Source: Balneolaceae bacterium UBA1514
Lineage (GTDB): Bacteria > Bacteroidota > Rhodothermia > Balneolales > Balneolaceae
Direction of reading: 5' to 3'
Assembly: GCA_002323515.1 (NCBI GenBank)
Contig: DCQQ01000033.1
Span: forward strand, 1 to 47,698
Length of the DNA stretch: 47,698 bases
A model generated the notes under the pieces. The model was not told the DNA's origin, did no database searches, and saw only the letters and a program-made list of their open reading frames with translations. The translations under genes were made by a program, and so were the position numbers. How positions within the stretch are numbered: position 1 is the stretch's first letter; every line of letters starts with the position of its first letter. Positions 26,157 through 35,280 of the stretch are shown one piece after another.

Positions 26157-27440
26157 TTGGTCTGCCGAAGGTTGCATAGCTTATTATTTGTAGCCCCCTT
26201 AATTATGGGGGCCTACGCCTCTGGTTTGTTCTATTTGGCAGAGCAAAGTGTCATCCCTGTTACCTTATTTCAACTGGCGCTTATTGTTTCAATTGGAGGC
26301 TTCTTACTGCTTAAATTTTTGAGTGTTGATTCAAGTATTGAATTGTACGGGATGGAAAAATGGTACGCCTTATTTTTGGGACTCATTTTTTTATCTTGTA
26401 TCTATACTCCTGAGCGCCAACAAGCGGTTTTTTATGCAGTTCGTTTTTCGGTGTTGTTAGGGATGACTTACTTGGTGTATAATTTCATTCAGCAACCAGA
26501 GCACCTTCGCATCGGAGTGTATGCCTTTATTGGTAGTGGAGTGGTAGTTGCGCTCATTAACCTGTATCAAATCTATGTGAATCCTGAAATTTTAGCCTTT
26601 AACTATTTGAAACAAGGTGTGCGAATCATCCGGTCTACTGGAGCTGAAAATGATCCTAATGTGTTTGCTAGTAATTTTTTTACACCCATTCTTATTTGTG
26701 TGGCTTGGATGGGGGTTACCACAAAGAAGTGGTTGCGGTTGGTATTATTCGGACTCGCTGGGATAATGCTTGCATCGGTTTTGCTTAGTTATTCTAGGTC
26801 CGCTTGGATTTCACTTTTTGTTGGTATTATGACCATACAATTGTTTCAGAGAAAGAATCCAATTCTTTTATACGGAACTATCGCATTGTTCATGGTTTTA
26901 CTCATTAGTCCAACGGTTCAAAATCTGGTATTTTCTCTATGGGACCGAATCGTCGGAATTTTTGTAGGAGGGGGGGATGATTCTACAAAATTCAGAGTGG
27001 TACTAGCAATGGGGGCATTGACTATGATCGCCGATAGTTATTTGCTAGGAGTAGGCTTCCAAGGCTTCTCAACTTACTTTCAATATTTATACCCGCCACA
27101 AAAAACGCAATGGATATTTGAGCCGCATAACGACTTTTATATGGTTTTTGCGGAATTAGGTCTACTCGGTTTTATTTTGTTCATCGTGATCATGTACCTA
27201 ATTTTTCGACAGGCTTTAGAAAGTATGCATTGGTTAAGGGATGTTTATGAAAATAGGGATATTCATGAAAACAAATGGATGCAGGCGGTAGGGGTAGGAT
27301 TTTTGGCTAGCTTTATTTCCTATATAGTTTTTTCACAATTCATTAGTGGCTTAATGTTAAATAGCCTTTTTATGATCCTAGTGGCCTTAATTTTTAGCCT
27401 TTCTAAATTCACTATACAGTCGCGAATAGAGGGAGCGTAG
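26157..27440 (+). CDS. Wzy/O-antigen ligase-type membrane protein
   Basis: The 427-residue protein has about 11-12 membrane helices and the Wzy/WaaL family features. These are a large periplasmic loop near residues 275-330 and the motif PHNDFYMVFAELGLLG, with upstream STGAENDPNVFASNFF and SYSRSAWISLFVG. It should polymerise repeat units or ligate glycan to an acceptor. The two roles cannot be separated by sequence alone, but neighbours favour polymerase. The start is the TTG at 26157, 3 nt after the previous stop; the next Met is 16 codons later, inside the first helix. Its 3' end overlaps the convergent GT4 gene by 54 bp. Confidence 0.85.
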   Translation: MVCRRLHSLLFVAPLIMGAYASGLFYLAEQSVIPVTLFQLALIVSIGGFLLLKFLSVDSSIELYGMEKWYALFLGLIFLSCIYTPERQQAVFYAVRFSVLLGMTYLVYNFIQQPEHLRIGVYAFIGSGVVVALINLYQIYVNPEILAFNYLKQGVRIIRSTGAENDPNVFASNFFTPILICVAWMGVTTKKWLRLVLFGLAGIMLASVLLSYSRSAWISLFVGIMTIQLFQRKNPILLYGTIALFMVLLISPTVQNLVFSLWDRIVGIFVGGGDDSTKFRVVLAMGALTMIADSYLLGVGFQGFSTYFQYLYPPQKTQWIFEPHNDFYMVFAELGLLGFILFIVIMYLIFRQALESMHWLRDVYENRDIHENKWMQAVGVGFLASFISYIVFSQFISGLMLNSLFMILVALIFSLSKFTIQSRIEGA

Positions 27441-28646
27441 TTTTTCAGTCAGTACACTTAAATCATATTCATTTACGATTCTTTTCCGAATTGATTCGGG
27501 TTTAAAACTATCTAAGCGACTATGTATACTCAAAATTGCTTTGCCCAAAGCGTCTGGGTTTCCAGCTTCGACTAGCTTTCCTGTGTGATGTGATCGTACC
27601 ACTAGGTCATTTCCTCCGACTTTTGTAGCCACGATGGGAAGACCACATGAACTTGCTTCTAGTAAGGAAACATTGAAGCCTTCACTACGACTAGGTAGAA
27701 TGAAAAAATCAGCTGCTTGATAGTACGTTTTGAGTTGGTCTGGCGAAACAGGCTCATGTAAAATCATGGGCAATTTGGGCTGGTTTTCTAGTCTTGCCTG
27801 TATAGAGTCGAGATACTCCCCCTTTTCTTGCATTCCAATCACATGAACCAACAGAGGTTGGCCCAGATTTAGTTCTTCAAATTTAAGATTTTTTTGGAGC
27901 TGACTAAGTGCATCAATCAGTATATCAATACCTTTTTCATGCCTGATATTAGCTACGCATAGTGCATGGGCTTGCTGGTCTTTCCAGTCTAATTGTTCCA
28001 TAGCGCGTAGGCTTTCAAAGGCAGATGGCACCGTATAAACCTGAGTATCAATGAAGTTGTATATTACCTCAATTTTGTCCTCAAGTTCCGGTAATTCTTG
28101 CAAAATAGCAGCCTTCAATTGGGGACCGGAACATAAAATACAGTCCACTTTTTGGAGTGCATTAAATAATAAAGGCTTTAGTACAGGAAACAGTATACTC
28201 TTATACCAATCGCTCCCGTGAATAGTCAACAATATTGGATATCCAGCCTCTTTAAGAGCGGGAATGGCTAGGCCATCAGGATACAACCAATGAATGTGTA
28301 GTATATCAGGTTTTTCCAAAGCTAATTTCTGGAGAAGTGCTTTGGAAATATTCTTTTGGATAAAAAGAGGTTTTTTACGGTTGGGGAGAGAAGTGTAAAA
28401 AACACGCTCATCGGTGGGAGCCACTTGATGCAATGGAGAATGATTTGTATACCACCGTTGAGTACCAGGAACAGCTCGTGGTGTGGGTACCATGAGCCGC
28501 AGTTTCATATCTGGAATAGCTCGTATTGCTCTATATTGATCATACATAAATTTCCCTCGATGCTGATCATGTTCAGAGGGAAATAGATGCGTTATGAGCC
28601 CTATTTTTAGTGTCTCTTCAGTTTTAGTCATACCTAAATCTATCAA
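27387..28646 (-). CDS. Group 1 (GT4) glycosyltransferase
   Basis: The 419-residue protein is a GT-B glycosyltransferase. The N-terminal domain contains LHIHWLYPDGLAIPALKEAG and TIHGSDWYKSILFPVLKP. The C-terminal domain carries the full E-x7-E motif in SRSEGFNVSLLEASSCGLP (E322 and E330), then GGNDLVV and the usual final helix. It follows the SLBB export gene by 9 nt on the minus strand. Its last 54 bp are shared with the polymerase/ligase gene on the other strand. The sugar is unknown. Confidence 0.92.
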   Translation of the reverse strand: MIDLGMTKTEETLKIGLITHLFPSEHDQHRGKFMYDQYRAIRAIPDMKLRLMVPTPRAVPGTQRWYTNHSPLHQVAPTDERVFYTSLPNRKKPLFIQKNISKALLQKLALEKPDILHIHWLYPDGLAIPALKEAGYPILLTIHGSDWYKSILFPVLKPLLFNALQKVDCILCSGPQLKAAILQELPELEDKIEVIYNFIDTQVYTVPSAFESLRAMEQLDWKDQQAHALCVANIRHEKGIDILIDALSQLQKNLKFEELNLGQPLLVHVIGMQEKGEYLDSIQARLENQPKLPMILHEPVSPDQLKTYYQAADFFILPSRSEGFNVSLLEASSCGLPIVATKVGGNDLVVRSHHTGKLVEAGNPDALGKAILSIHSRLDSFKPESIRKRIVNEYDLSVLTEKLRSLYSRLYSEFRKAKN

Positions 28647-28655
28647 CTTTGGCGA

Positions 28656-30485
28656 TTAGTTTAGTCGCCGTACGGCTACATATGCAGTAATTACACTAGT
28701 AAGTGCCCCTACACCACTCATGATTAATTGGACTCTTCTATTCTTTAATGTTTCTATATTTATTTGATTCTGTAACCCTGAACGCGCATCCTGTAAAGGT
28801 ATTCGGTCAACAAATATAATATCACCGGATTCAATACTTGTATTGTCAGGGTTATACCAACTTCTACTACCGGCTTTTATGATGAAAGTACGCTTCTTAT
28901 CGGCTGCAATGGTCATACCGTTGGCTCTTTGAAGGTATCCATTAACACTTTGGCCTGCCTGATAGGCATAATAACCAGGATTGTTTACTTGCCCCATAAT
29001 TCGAATACTTTGGTCATCTTTAGGGACGTAGATTCGATCTCCATCTTGAAGGGTAACGTCTGCTAGGGCTTGCTCATTGGTTAAGTCGATTGCCATACGA
29101 TTGGCGGATAAAATTTCTTCCAATTCTAAGTAGTCAAAACCCTCTAAATACTGATCATAGCTTTTACTTAGAAGCGTTATATTGATATCGGTTACTGAAG
29201 AGACTCCCCGTTGATTGGCTGATTCTCGAATGAGGTAGGCTGCTGATGCTAGGGCATTTTTCTCTAAACCTCCAGCGATTTGCAACACTTCAGATAGCTT
29301 TGTTTCCCCATTCTCAATGGTATAAATACCAGGTATAGCAACCATACCCTCTATTTGTACATTACCTTTATTTCGGTTTGTTTTTTTGTAGGGTATAACC
29401 AATTGATCCCCACTTTCGAGTTTCTTTGTAAGATTGGTCGAGCTCAGAGAAAGTTCTTCCCGAATTTTTTCACCATTTTGTTCGTAAACGCGAATGAGTT
29501 GAGAGGAATCTGCCTGAGGGTGATATCCACCGGCTATTAATAACAATTTTTTGAACGTATCATCGCTTCGATAACTGCCCGTAAATGGGGTATTCACGGC
29601 TCCAGAAATACTAATAGTGGGTCGGTCAAATGAATGGTCTATAAATGTGACTTGATCGCCATCAGTAATATAGGGTGCAAATTTTTCTTGACCAGAGTTA
29701 AAATAAGCATATAAATCTACGTAATGTACGGAGCCATCTTTAGAACTCACTTTGATGTATCGCATATCGTATTTTTGGGCTAATTGCCTAAATCGAGAGT
29801 CTGCAATTTCACCCTCTTCGCTTTGTGTAGCCGAGAGCCGGTCAAAATTAATACCAGAAATAGTTTGACGGGTCGATATGATTTGTTGCTTATTCTCAAC
29901 ATTTACCAGAGGCGAAACAATCTCTTCTCCTATTTCAAAGCCGGAAATGAGGGCGTCATAGCGTGTACCGGCAGGTACCAAATAGCGACCAGGGTTGGGT
30001 ATATTTCCTCCCACATGAATATTTACTGGTCTAGGTCGATCGAGGGTTAAAAATACTTCTGTATCTAAAACGTAGGTAGAAAAATGTTCTTTGACCTTAG
30101 TTTCAGCCTCAGTAAGTGTGAGTCCCTTTAGGTTTATTTTTCCAGCAATAGGAGTTACAATATCCCCTAAAGCGTTAACCAATACTGCCCTATAGCTGAA
30201 TTCAGTAAGTCCTATACCCTGTAAGCTAATAACATCATAAGGACCTAATTCGTAGGTATTAGGATTTAAAAAATTATCGAGGGGAGTTGCATTGACCGCA
30301 AGTTGAAGTCCTGCTTCATCTACGTAGTAATTATTGGTGTACTCACTTCCGTAGCTGGTGCGATTTCTATCACTATTATTTTGAGCATGTGTAGCGCTGG
30401 AGAAAAGAACAGCACCTAAGAGGTATACTGAAGCTAATTGCCAAAAAAAGGTAAGCCTAGGAAATTGAATAGAAGATAAATGCAT
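28656..30485 (-). CDS. SLBB-domain polysaccharide export protein (Wza-like)
   Basis: The 609-residue protein has a signal-like N-terminus (about 12-34, ending THAQ). A polysaccharide export domain (about 78-165) contains YELGPYDVISLQGIGL and the AVLVNALGDIVTPIAGKINL segment. Several SLBB units follow (for example PRPVNIHVGGNIPNPGRYL, TISISGAVNTPFTGSY, QIEGMVAIPGIYTIENGE and IRIMGQVNNPGYYAYQAG). A C-terminal hydrophobic helix lies at about 583-605. Such proteins form the periplasmic/outer-membrane exit path. No lipobox cysteine is seen, unlike E. coli Wza, so the C-terminal helix may anchor it. It is first in a minus-strand pair with the GT4 gene. Confidence 0.9.
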   Translation of the reverse strand: MHLSSIQFPRLTFFWQLASVYLLGAVLFSSATHAQNNSDRNRTSYGSEYTNNYYVDEAGLQLAVNATPLDNFLNPNTYELGPYDVISLQGIGLTEFSYRAVLVNALGDIVTPIAGKINLKGLTLTEAETKVKEHFSTYVLDTEVFLTLDRPRPVNIHVGGNIPNPGRYLVPAGTRYDALISGFEIGEEIVSPLVNVENKQQIISTRQTISGINFDRLSATQSEEGEIADSRFRQLAQKYDMRYIKVSSKDGSVHYVDLYAYFNSGQEKFAPYITDGDQVTFIDHSFDRPTISISGAVNTPFTGSYRSDDTFKKLLLIAGGYHPQADSSQLIRVYEQNGEKIREELSLSSTNLTKKLESGDQLVIPYKKTNRNKGNVQIEGMVAIPGIYTIENGETKLSEVLQIAGGLEKNALASAAYLIRESANQRGVSSVTDINITLLSKSYDQYLEGFDYLELEEILSANRMAIDLTNEQALADVTLQDGDRIYVPKDDQSIRIMGQVNNPGYYAYQAGQSVNGYLQRANGMTIAADKKRTFIIKAGSRSWYNPDNTSIESGDIIFVDRIPLQDARSGLQNQINIETLKNRRVQLIMSGVGALTSVITAYVAVRRLN

Positions 30486-30544
30486 AAAGATTTTTTTCAG
30501 TAATAATTATGTTTAATATACGATTTAGATAGACGTGCATACAA

Positions 30545-31423
30545 TTAAAATCGCGAGAAGATAATACCTACAATGACCAATGCGGAGCCCGTATATTGTT
30601 GTATAGTTAGGGCTTCTTGTAATAATACAACCCCAAATATCAAACCAAGTACAGGGACTAAATTTTGGTATGCGGCAGTTCGTACCGCTCCAATCTTAGA
30701 TACACTATGGTTCCAAATTAAGTAGGCGAGCCCTATAGAAAGCAGGCCACTATAAAAGATTCCTCCCCATCCTTTAAGTGAAATTCCTGTCCAATTAACA
30801 TGTAATAAATTGGGTAAGCCAATGATCAATAAAAAAACCATCCCGACGATGGACATAACGCCTGTAAATTGTGTACTGGGATATTTTTTAAGAAAACGCT
30901 TGGCCAAAATAGTGTATACACCCCAGGATATAGCGGCACATAGAATAATCATATCGCCTAAAAATGTCTTTGAAGCAATTGATATACCTGCTTTAGATCC
31001 TGTAACAATGAGTATAATACCGGTGAAAGCTAGCCCAATTCCAATGGACTTATAGCGAGTTAGTTTTTCATCTGTGAATAAGTGAGATAACAGAGCTACC
31101 CAAACCGGTATAGTGCCTAGGATAACCGCAGCATTGGCCGAATATGTATAGTCTATGCCAATTATAAAAAACAGTTGATAAAGTACATTACCCACTAAGG
31201 CGATACCTATTAGGGGCCAAAAATCTTCCCGATCAACCTTTAGGGAATACCCTCTGGCTCGCGCGGTGTAGGCAAGTAACCCAGCTGCTAGAATATAACG
31301 CAAGGCGTTGAAACTTAGAGAATCGATTTCTTGAAGGCTTACCTTGACCACACTGAAATTCAATGCCCAGATGATGGCGATTAAAATGAGTAGTACATCA
31401 GGGATATATTTTTTCAGCATCAT
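30545..31423 (-). CDS. EamA/DMT-family transporter
   Basis: This protein of about 292 residues has ten membrane helices in two EamA halves, the drug/metabolite transporter layout. The first half has IAIIWALNFSVVKVSLQEID and the ALRYILAAGLLAY segment. The second has AAISWGVYTILAKRFLKKYP and a late NLVPVLGLIFGVVLLQEAL. I start it at the ATG at 31423; a TTG five codons upstream (31438) is possible but weaker. It diverges from the tetR gene across 377 bp and lies 59 bp upstream of the SLBB gene. The substrate is unknown, and control by the neighbouring TetR protein is plausible. Confidence 0.88.
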   Translation of the reverse strand: MMLKKYIPDVLLILIAIIWALNFSVVKVSLQEIDSLSFNALRYILAAGLLAYTARARGYSLKVDREDFWPLIGIALVGNVLYQLFFIIGIDYTYSANAAVILGTIPVWVALLSHLFTDEKLTRYKSIGIGLAFTGIILIVTGSKAGISIASKTFLGDMIILCAAISWGVYTILAKRFLKKYPSTQFTGVMSIVGMVFLLIIGLPNLLHVNWTGISLKGWGGIFYSGLLSIGLAYLIWNHSVSKIGAVRTAAYQNLVPVLGLIFGVVLLQEALTIQQYTGSALVIVGIIFSRF

Positions 31424-31589
31424 AGTTGACTCATTCAAATGATTATGTGGGGGTAGGTTATGTAGTCAAATTGTTCAACAAGTGCACTACATTCGTGATG
31501 AACTAATCTCATAGTATAAACGAATGAAATAAAGGCCGCGTAAGTTCTGTTATTAATTGTTGAGTTCAAAAAAAACCTAAAAAATATTA

Positions 31590-31620
31590 TTTGACCTGTT
31601 TTAGAAAGTCCGTATTTTTG
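31590..31620 (+). promoter_or_regulatory. Bacteroidota-type promoter for the tetR-RND operon
   Basis: TTTG (31590-31593), 19 bp, then TATTTTTG (31613-31620) matches the Bacteroidota primary-sigma promoter form (-33 TTTG, -7 TAnnTTTG) fully. Transcription would start near 31627, leaving a leader of about 174 nt before the tetR ATG. Confidence 0.6.
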
Positions 31621-31699
31621 AATCTAGGTCATTTATTGACTCGCGTTCATTTATAGGCTAGGTAGCACAGTTACTCACTCACTATTGTTGATCTATTAG

Positions 31700-31715
31700 C
31701 TGTATATACACAGCA
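31700..31715. promoter_or_regulatory. Operator-like dyad in the tetR leader
   Basis: GCTGTATATACACAGC has perfect 5-bp arms (GCTGT/ACAGC) and matches its reverse complement at 14 of 16 positions. It lies about 75 bp downstream of the inferred start site. Size and symmetry fit a TetR-family operator; binding is not shown. Confidence 0.35.
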
Positions 31716-31757
31716 ATTAAATTTATTCAAAAATCTATACCTGTATTAATGAAACCA

Positions 31758-31793
31758 ATGAATGATCTTTTAATAATCCTGTTTATCATTCAT
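31758..31793. promoter_or_regulatory. Perfect 9-bp inverted repeat just upstream of tetR
   Basis: ATGAATGAT (31758-31766) and ATCATTCAT (31785-31793) are perfect inverted arms separated by 18 bp, ending 7 bp before the tetR ATG. The core TGAATGA also occurs near the divergent transporter start (31431-31437, as TCATTCA). It may be an autoregulatory operator or an RNA hairpin around the start codon. Confidence 0.4.
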
Positions 31794-31800
31794 CTTCCCT

Positions 31801-32457
31801 ATGGGCGTTGCAGAACGTAAAATTCGAGAGAAAGAGCGAAAGCGTAGTACTATGCTAGATGCTGCCGAGTCTATTCTATTAGAGAAGGGTCTGGATCATT
31901 TAAGCATGGAAGATGTTGCGGGAAAAGCAGAGGTAAGCAAAGGGTCGCTATATCAATACTTCCAGAATAAAAACGATTTGGTGTTGGGTATCTGTTATCG
32001 GGCCACTCATCTTCTCAATGAATCATTTAAGGAAGTACTCGAATCCAATCGCAGTGGACTTATGCTCGTTCGTGAGTTGGGTGAACGATATTTGAATTAC
32101 GTAAAAGATCATCCGCAGTATTACAGTTCAATGAAATTTTTGGATAATCTTCATTCGTCTGGAGTTGGTGGAGAAAGTGATTATTTAGAACTCTGTACCC
32201 AAAATAGACAAGAGGGTTTCCGTTTAATGGTTGAGGCTATACAACGAGGTATTGACGACGGATCAATTAAAAACGATTTTCCCGCCGAACAGCTCGCTCT
32301 TCTATTTTGGTCAACTTCCCATGGTGTGGTAACAATCAGCTATATGCATCAAAATTATGAACACTTTAAGCTATTAGAACGTATAGGAATGCAAGAGAAT
32401 GAACTTTTTAATGCGTATATGCACATACTCGGTTGTGGCATAGCCGCTAATACCTAA
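31801..32457 (+). CDS. TetR/AcrR-family transcriptional regulator
   Basis: The 218-residue protein has a TetR N-terminal DNA-binding domain. LDAAESILLEKGLDHLSMED and GKAEVSKGSLYQYFQNKNDL form the helix-turn-helix (about 18-62). A variable helical ligand domain follows. Unusually many basic residues precede the first helix (REKERKRS). It lies directly upstream of the TolC-adaptor-RND genes on the same strand, so it probably represses its own operon until an effector binds. The divergent DMT transporter may also be a target. Confidence 0.93.
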   Translation: MGVAERKIREKERKRSTMLDAAESILLEKGLDHLSMEDVAGKAEVSKGSLYQYFQNKNDLVLGICYRATHLLNESFKEVLESNRSGLMLVRELGERYLNYVKDHPQYYSSMKFLDNLHSSGVGGESDYLELCTQNRQEGFRLMVEAIQRGIDDGSIKNDFPAEQLALLFWSTSHGVVTISYMHQNYEHFKLLERIGMQENELFNAYMHILGCGIAANT

Positions 32458-32542
32458 AGAATGCAAAGCTTTGCTAAACTACCTTGACAGGAAAACAGAT
32501 TTTTCTTTTATGAACTCTATTAAACAAATATTTACGTTAACA

Positions 32543-34003
32543 ATGACTCCAAAAATCTCACGGCTAACTATATCAACTTTGTTTCTGCTAATATGGTTTG
32601 TTTCCAGCAGTTCGATTAACGCCCAGGTTGATACGCTTACTGTCTATAAAAATTTTAATGATACCCAGTGGGACCTTCAGGATGTATTAACCATAGCTTT
32701 AGCGAACAATCCAGATTTGAGTAGAGCAACCTTGTCAGTCGAAGATGCCGAGCGGTTGGTATTTATTGCCTATTCTAATTTAGTTCCGGATATCTCTACT
32801 TCCATGAATTATACGCGTAACGTAGAGATTCCTGTAAATTTCATTCCTGAATCGGTATTCGATCCAAATGGTGACCCTAATAAATTGGTGCCTATTGCTT
32901 TTGGAACGGATAATAATTGGCAGGGAGGGTTTACTGTAGAGCAAAATATTTTTCAAGGGCCTGCACTGGTTGGAGTTAGTACAGCTACTGTTTTTCGAGC
33001 GGTACAAACTGAGAACTATCGAGTTACAGCACAAAATGTGGTTACACAGGCTCGGCAAGCATACTACCGTGTACTTATTTCTCAAGAAGTTGCTCGTTTA
33101 CAAGCTGCTCAAATTAATCGATTAGAGGAAAATCTATCTCAAAACAAAAAAAGAGCGGAATTAGGCTTGTTGGACGACTATGATGCTTTGCGACTGGAAG
33201 TCCAATTAAGTAATCTTCGGCCATCTTTAATTCAGGCCGAATATGATATAGCCGAAGCCAAGCGAGTATTGGCATTGATCATGGGAATTCCTGTTCAATT
33301 GGAGTATGGGGTAAAAGGTGATTTGAACCAATTTGATATTTACAGTGAGCAAGCAGTTAGCCAAGAAAATTTGGGAATTAAAGAAGTAGATCGGATGACC
33401 CAGTTACCAAGCCAACAAAAAGGGCATGGGCTAGGTCTTGATCAACAAAGAGGTGATTTACGGCTTTTACAGGCCTCTATAGACCTAAAAGAGAAGGAAA
33501 TTCAGGCAGAGAAAGCCCGTTTTTTTCCTGTCATTACTGCAAACTATAATTTACAATGGTCTGCAGCAGAACCAGATTCACCTACCTTTTTTGAGAACAG
33601 TGCCCGATTTCAGACCATTAGTTTGCGGGTAAATATGCCTTTATTTTCTGGCTGGGAGCGAATGTCCAATCTGCAGAGGGTCCAAATTTCGAAAAAGGAT
33701 TTGGTTCTCCAACAATTACAGGCTCAGGAGAATGCTTCTCATCAGGTACAAACCGCAATGGAACAAGTACATGAATCTTTTGAAATCGCTCAAGCTAGAA
33801 AAGAAGCGGTAGCGCAAGCAAGCGAGGGCTACAATAGAGCACAAATTCGTTTAGATAACGGCCTAGGATCAACAGCCGAATTAACAGAAGCGTTATTGCA
33901 GGTTAAGGAAGCCGAACTAAATTATGCCCAGACCGTGTTTAGTTACTTGACAGCAAAAGCTAACTACGATCTAGCTGTTGGTAGAGTTCCACTTGTAGAC
34001 TAA
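32543..34003 (+). CDS. TolC-like outer-membrane efflux protein of the RND pump
   Basis: This is the outer-membrane channel of the RND pump encoded just downstream. I start it at 32543 (MTPKISRLTISTLFLLIWF...INAQ), which gives a typical 28-residue signal peptide. Another ATG at 32510 and a TTG at 32471 are in frame. The mature protein has the two-repeat TolC plan: QDVLTIALANNPDLSRATLS begins repeat one, and later RLDNGLGSTAELTEALLQV matches the last channel helix. The length (about 487) is normal. It follows tetR by 85 bp and precedes the adaptor by about 140 bp. Confidence 0.9.
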   Translation: MTPKISRLTISTLFLLIWFVSSSSINAQVDTLTVYKNFNDTQWDLQDVLTIALANNPDLSRATLSVEDAERLVFIAYSNLVPDISTSMNYTRNVEIPVNFIPESVFDPNGDPNKLVPIAFGTDNNWQGGFTVEQNIFQGPALVGVSTATVFRAVQTENYRVTAQNVVTQARQAYYRVLISQEVARLQAAQINRLEENLSQNKKRAELGLLDDYDALRLEVQLSNLRPSLIQAEYDIAEAKRVLALIMGIPVQLEYGVKGDLNQFDIYSEQAVSQENLGIKEVDRMTQLPSQQKGHGLGLDQQRGDLRLLQASIDLKEKEIQAEKARFFPVITANYNLQWSAAEPDSPTFFENSARFQTISLRVNMPLFSGWERMSNLQRVQISKKDLVLQQLQAQENASHQVQTAMEQVHESFEIAQARKEAVAQASEGYNRAQIRLDNGLGSTAELTEALLQVKEAELNYAQTVFSYLTAKANYDLAVGRVPLVD

Positions 34004-34144
34004 TTCATTTTATAGGTCCTTAGAATATATAAAATATGTACCCTAGCCATTATTAATTCAGACTTTATGAACAAGCGTCACACAAATATTAGAAACAAAA
34101 TCACTTGTAAACAACCCATGAACTCATCTCTCAGAACCCCTATC

Positions 34145-35257
34145 ATGAATGAATTTCGATTCCCAAATCCATCAAACCGATGGAGTATGTTACTTTTATT
34201 ACTGCTATTCTCTGTAAGTCTCCAAAATTGTTCTACCAGTGAAATGGAAAATTCCGAACCAGAAGAGCTTATTAAAATGGTGAATGTGGAAACTGAAGTA
34301 CTTAGTCCTGAGCCGTTTAACAGCTTTCTACGTTTAGTTGGTACAGTTGAAACCTCAGACGATGTGCAGCTTTCTGCAGAAGTAAGTGGTAGAGTGTTAA
34401 CACATGTGGTGAGAGAAGGGCAACGAGTTCGCAAAGGGCAGACCATTCTGCGAATCGACGATGCCAAATTAAGCCAAGAAGTAGCCCGGTTAGAGGCAAT
34501 GGTCGCACAATCTGAGACGACCTGGAATCGTGTTCAAACGCTTTATGAGGAAGAAAATATTGGATCTGAAATTGATTACTTGACCACCAAGTACGCATTT
34601 GATCAAAATAAGTCGGCCCTTGCTTCATTGCTGGTAGATCTGGAGAATACCGAGATCATTGCTCCTTTTAATGGGGTAGTTGAAACAATTTTTGTAGAAG
34701 AGGGGGAGATGGTTGCCCCAGGAATGCCTGCTATACGTTTAATTGGGGCAGAACAATTTGTTATATCTGCAGGAGTACCAGCTAGGTATGCTAATGTAGT
34801 TGAGTTAGGCGATAGAGTCGATGTATGGTTTGATACACAAGTGCAAGATACCTTGGCGGGAACTATTGTGTATGTAGCGAATAGCATTGATCCTTCTAAT
34901 CGAACTTTTAAAATAGATATTCGTCTTCCTAGTGGTCAGAGTTACTACAAAGTGGATATGATAGCTAATTTACGACTCAATACACTGAGTTTAGACCAAG
35001 CGGTTGTGGTAAGTGAAGAGTTCGTGTATTCAAAAGATGACGGTTATGTTATGTATGTCAAGGGTACCAATTCAGAAGGAAAAGACATTGCACGCGAACG
35101 AAAAGTGGAATTAGGCCCATCGTTTAAAACTGAAGTGGTTATTAATCAAGGCTTGGTACCCGGTGACGAAATCATCACCATTGGCTCGGCTTTTTTAAAT
35201 GAAGGGGTGCGAATTAATGTGGTTAATTCGACGGGTCCCGTACTTGCATTCGACTAA
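34145..35257 (+). CDS. RND periplasmic adaptor lipoprotein
   Basis: The adaptor of the RND pump has a signal peptide and lipobox-like SLQNC at the end of MLLLLLLFSVSLQN. With the ATG at 34145 the Cys is residue 29, the normal place. Earlier in-frame ATGs (34067, 34118) would give an overlong n-region. The body has the lipoyl halves (VQLSAEVSGRVLTHVVREGQ and IIAPFNGVVETIFVEEGEMV), a short helical hairpin (about 95-140), the beta-barrel with a GDRVDVWFD segment, and a C-terminal domain ending GDEIITIGSAFLNEGVRI. The RND gene starts 23 nt later. Confidence 0.9.
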   Translation: MNEFRFPNPSNRWSMLLLLLLFSVSLQNCSTSEMENSEPEELIKMVNVETEVLSPEPFNSFLRLVGTVETSDDVQLSAEVSGRVLTHVVREGQRVRKGQTILRIDDAKLSQEVARLEAMVAQSETTWNRVQTLYEEENIGSEIDYLTTKYAFDQNKSALASLLVDLENTEIIAPFNGVVETIFVEEGEMVAPGMPAIRLIGAEQFVISAGVPARYANVVELGDRVDVWFDTQVQDTLAGTIVYVANSIDPSNRTFKIDIRLPSGQSYYKVDMIANLRLNTLSLDQAVVVSEEFVYSKDDGYVMYVKGTNSEGKDIARERKVELGPSFKTEVVINQGLVPGDEIITIGSAFLNEGVRINVVNSTGPVLAFD

Positions 35258-35280
35258 TAAAAACTATTCAAGTAAGGATT

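Larger units (their letters stand above)
31424..31800. other. Divergent intergenic region (DMT transporter / tetR) with promoter and dyads
   Basis: This 377-bp gap is the longest non-coding stretch in the window. It holds one strong plus-strand promoter match (31590-31620), an operator-like dyad at 31700-31715 and a 9-bp inverted repeat just before the tetR ATG (31758-31793). A matching half-site sits near the DMT transporter start (31431-31437). No ORF of note or RNA gene is visible. It is A+T-rich throughout. Confidence 0.6.

Noticed and set aside
26157..26205. Polymerase/ligase gene starting at the internal Met (codon 17) instead of TTG
   Set aside because: That start would cut into the first membrane helix, and the TTG lies 3 nt after the previous stop, as expected for a coupled gene.
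31424..31438. TTG at 31438 as the start of the DMT transporter
   Set aside because: ATG codons at 31423 and 31420 directly precede the first membrane helix; the extra five residues are not family-like.
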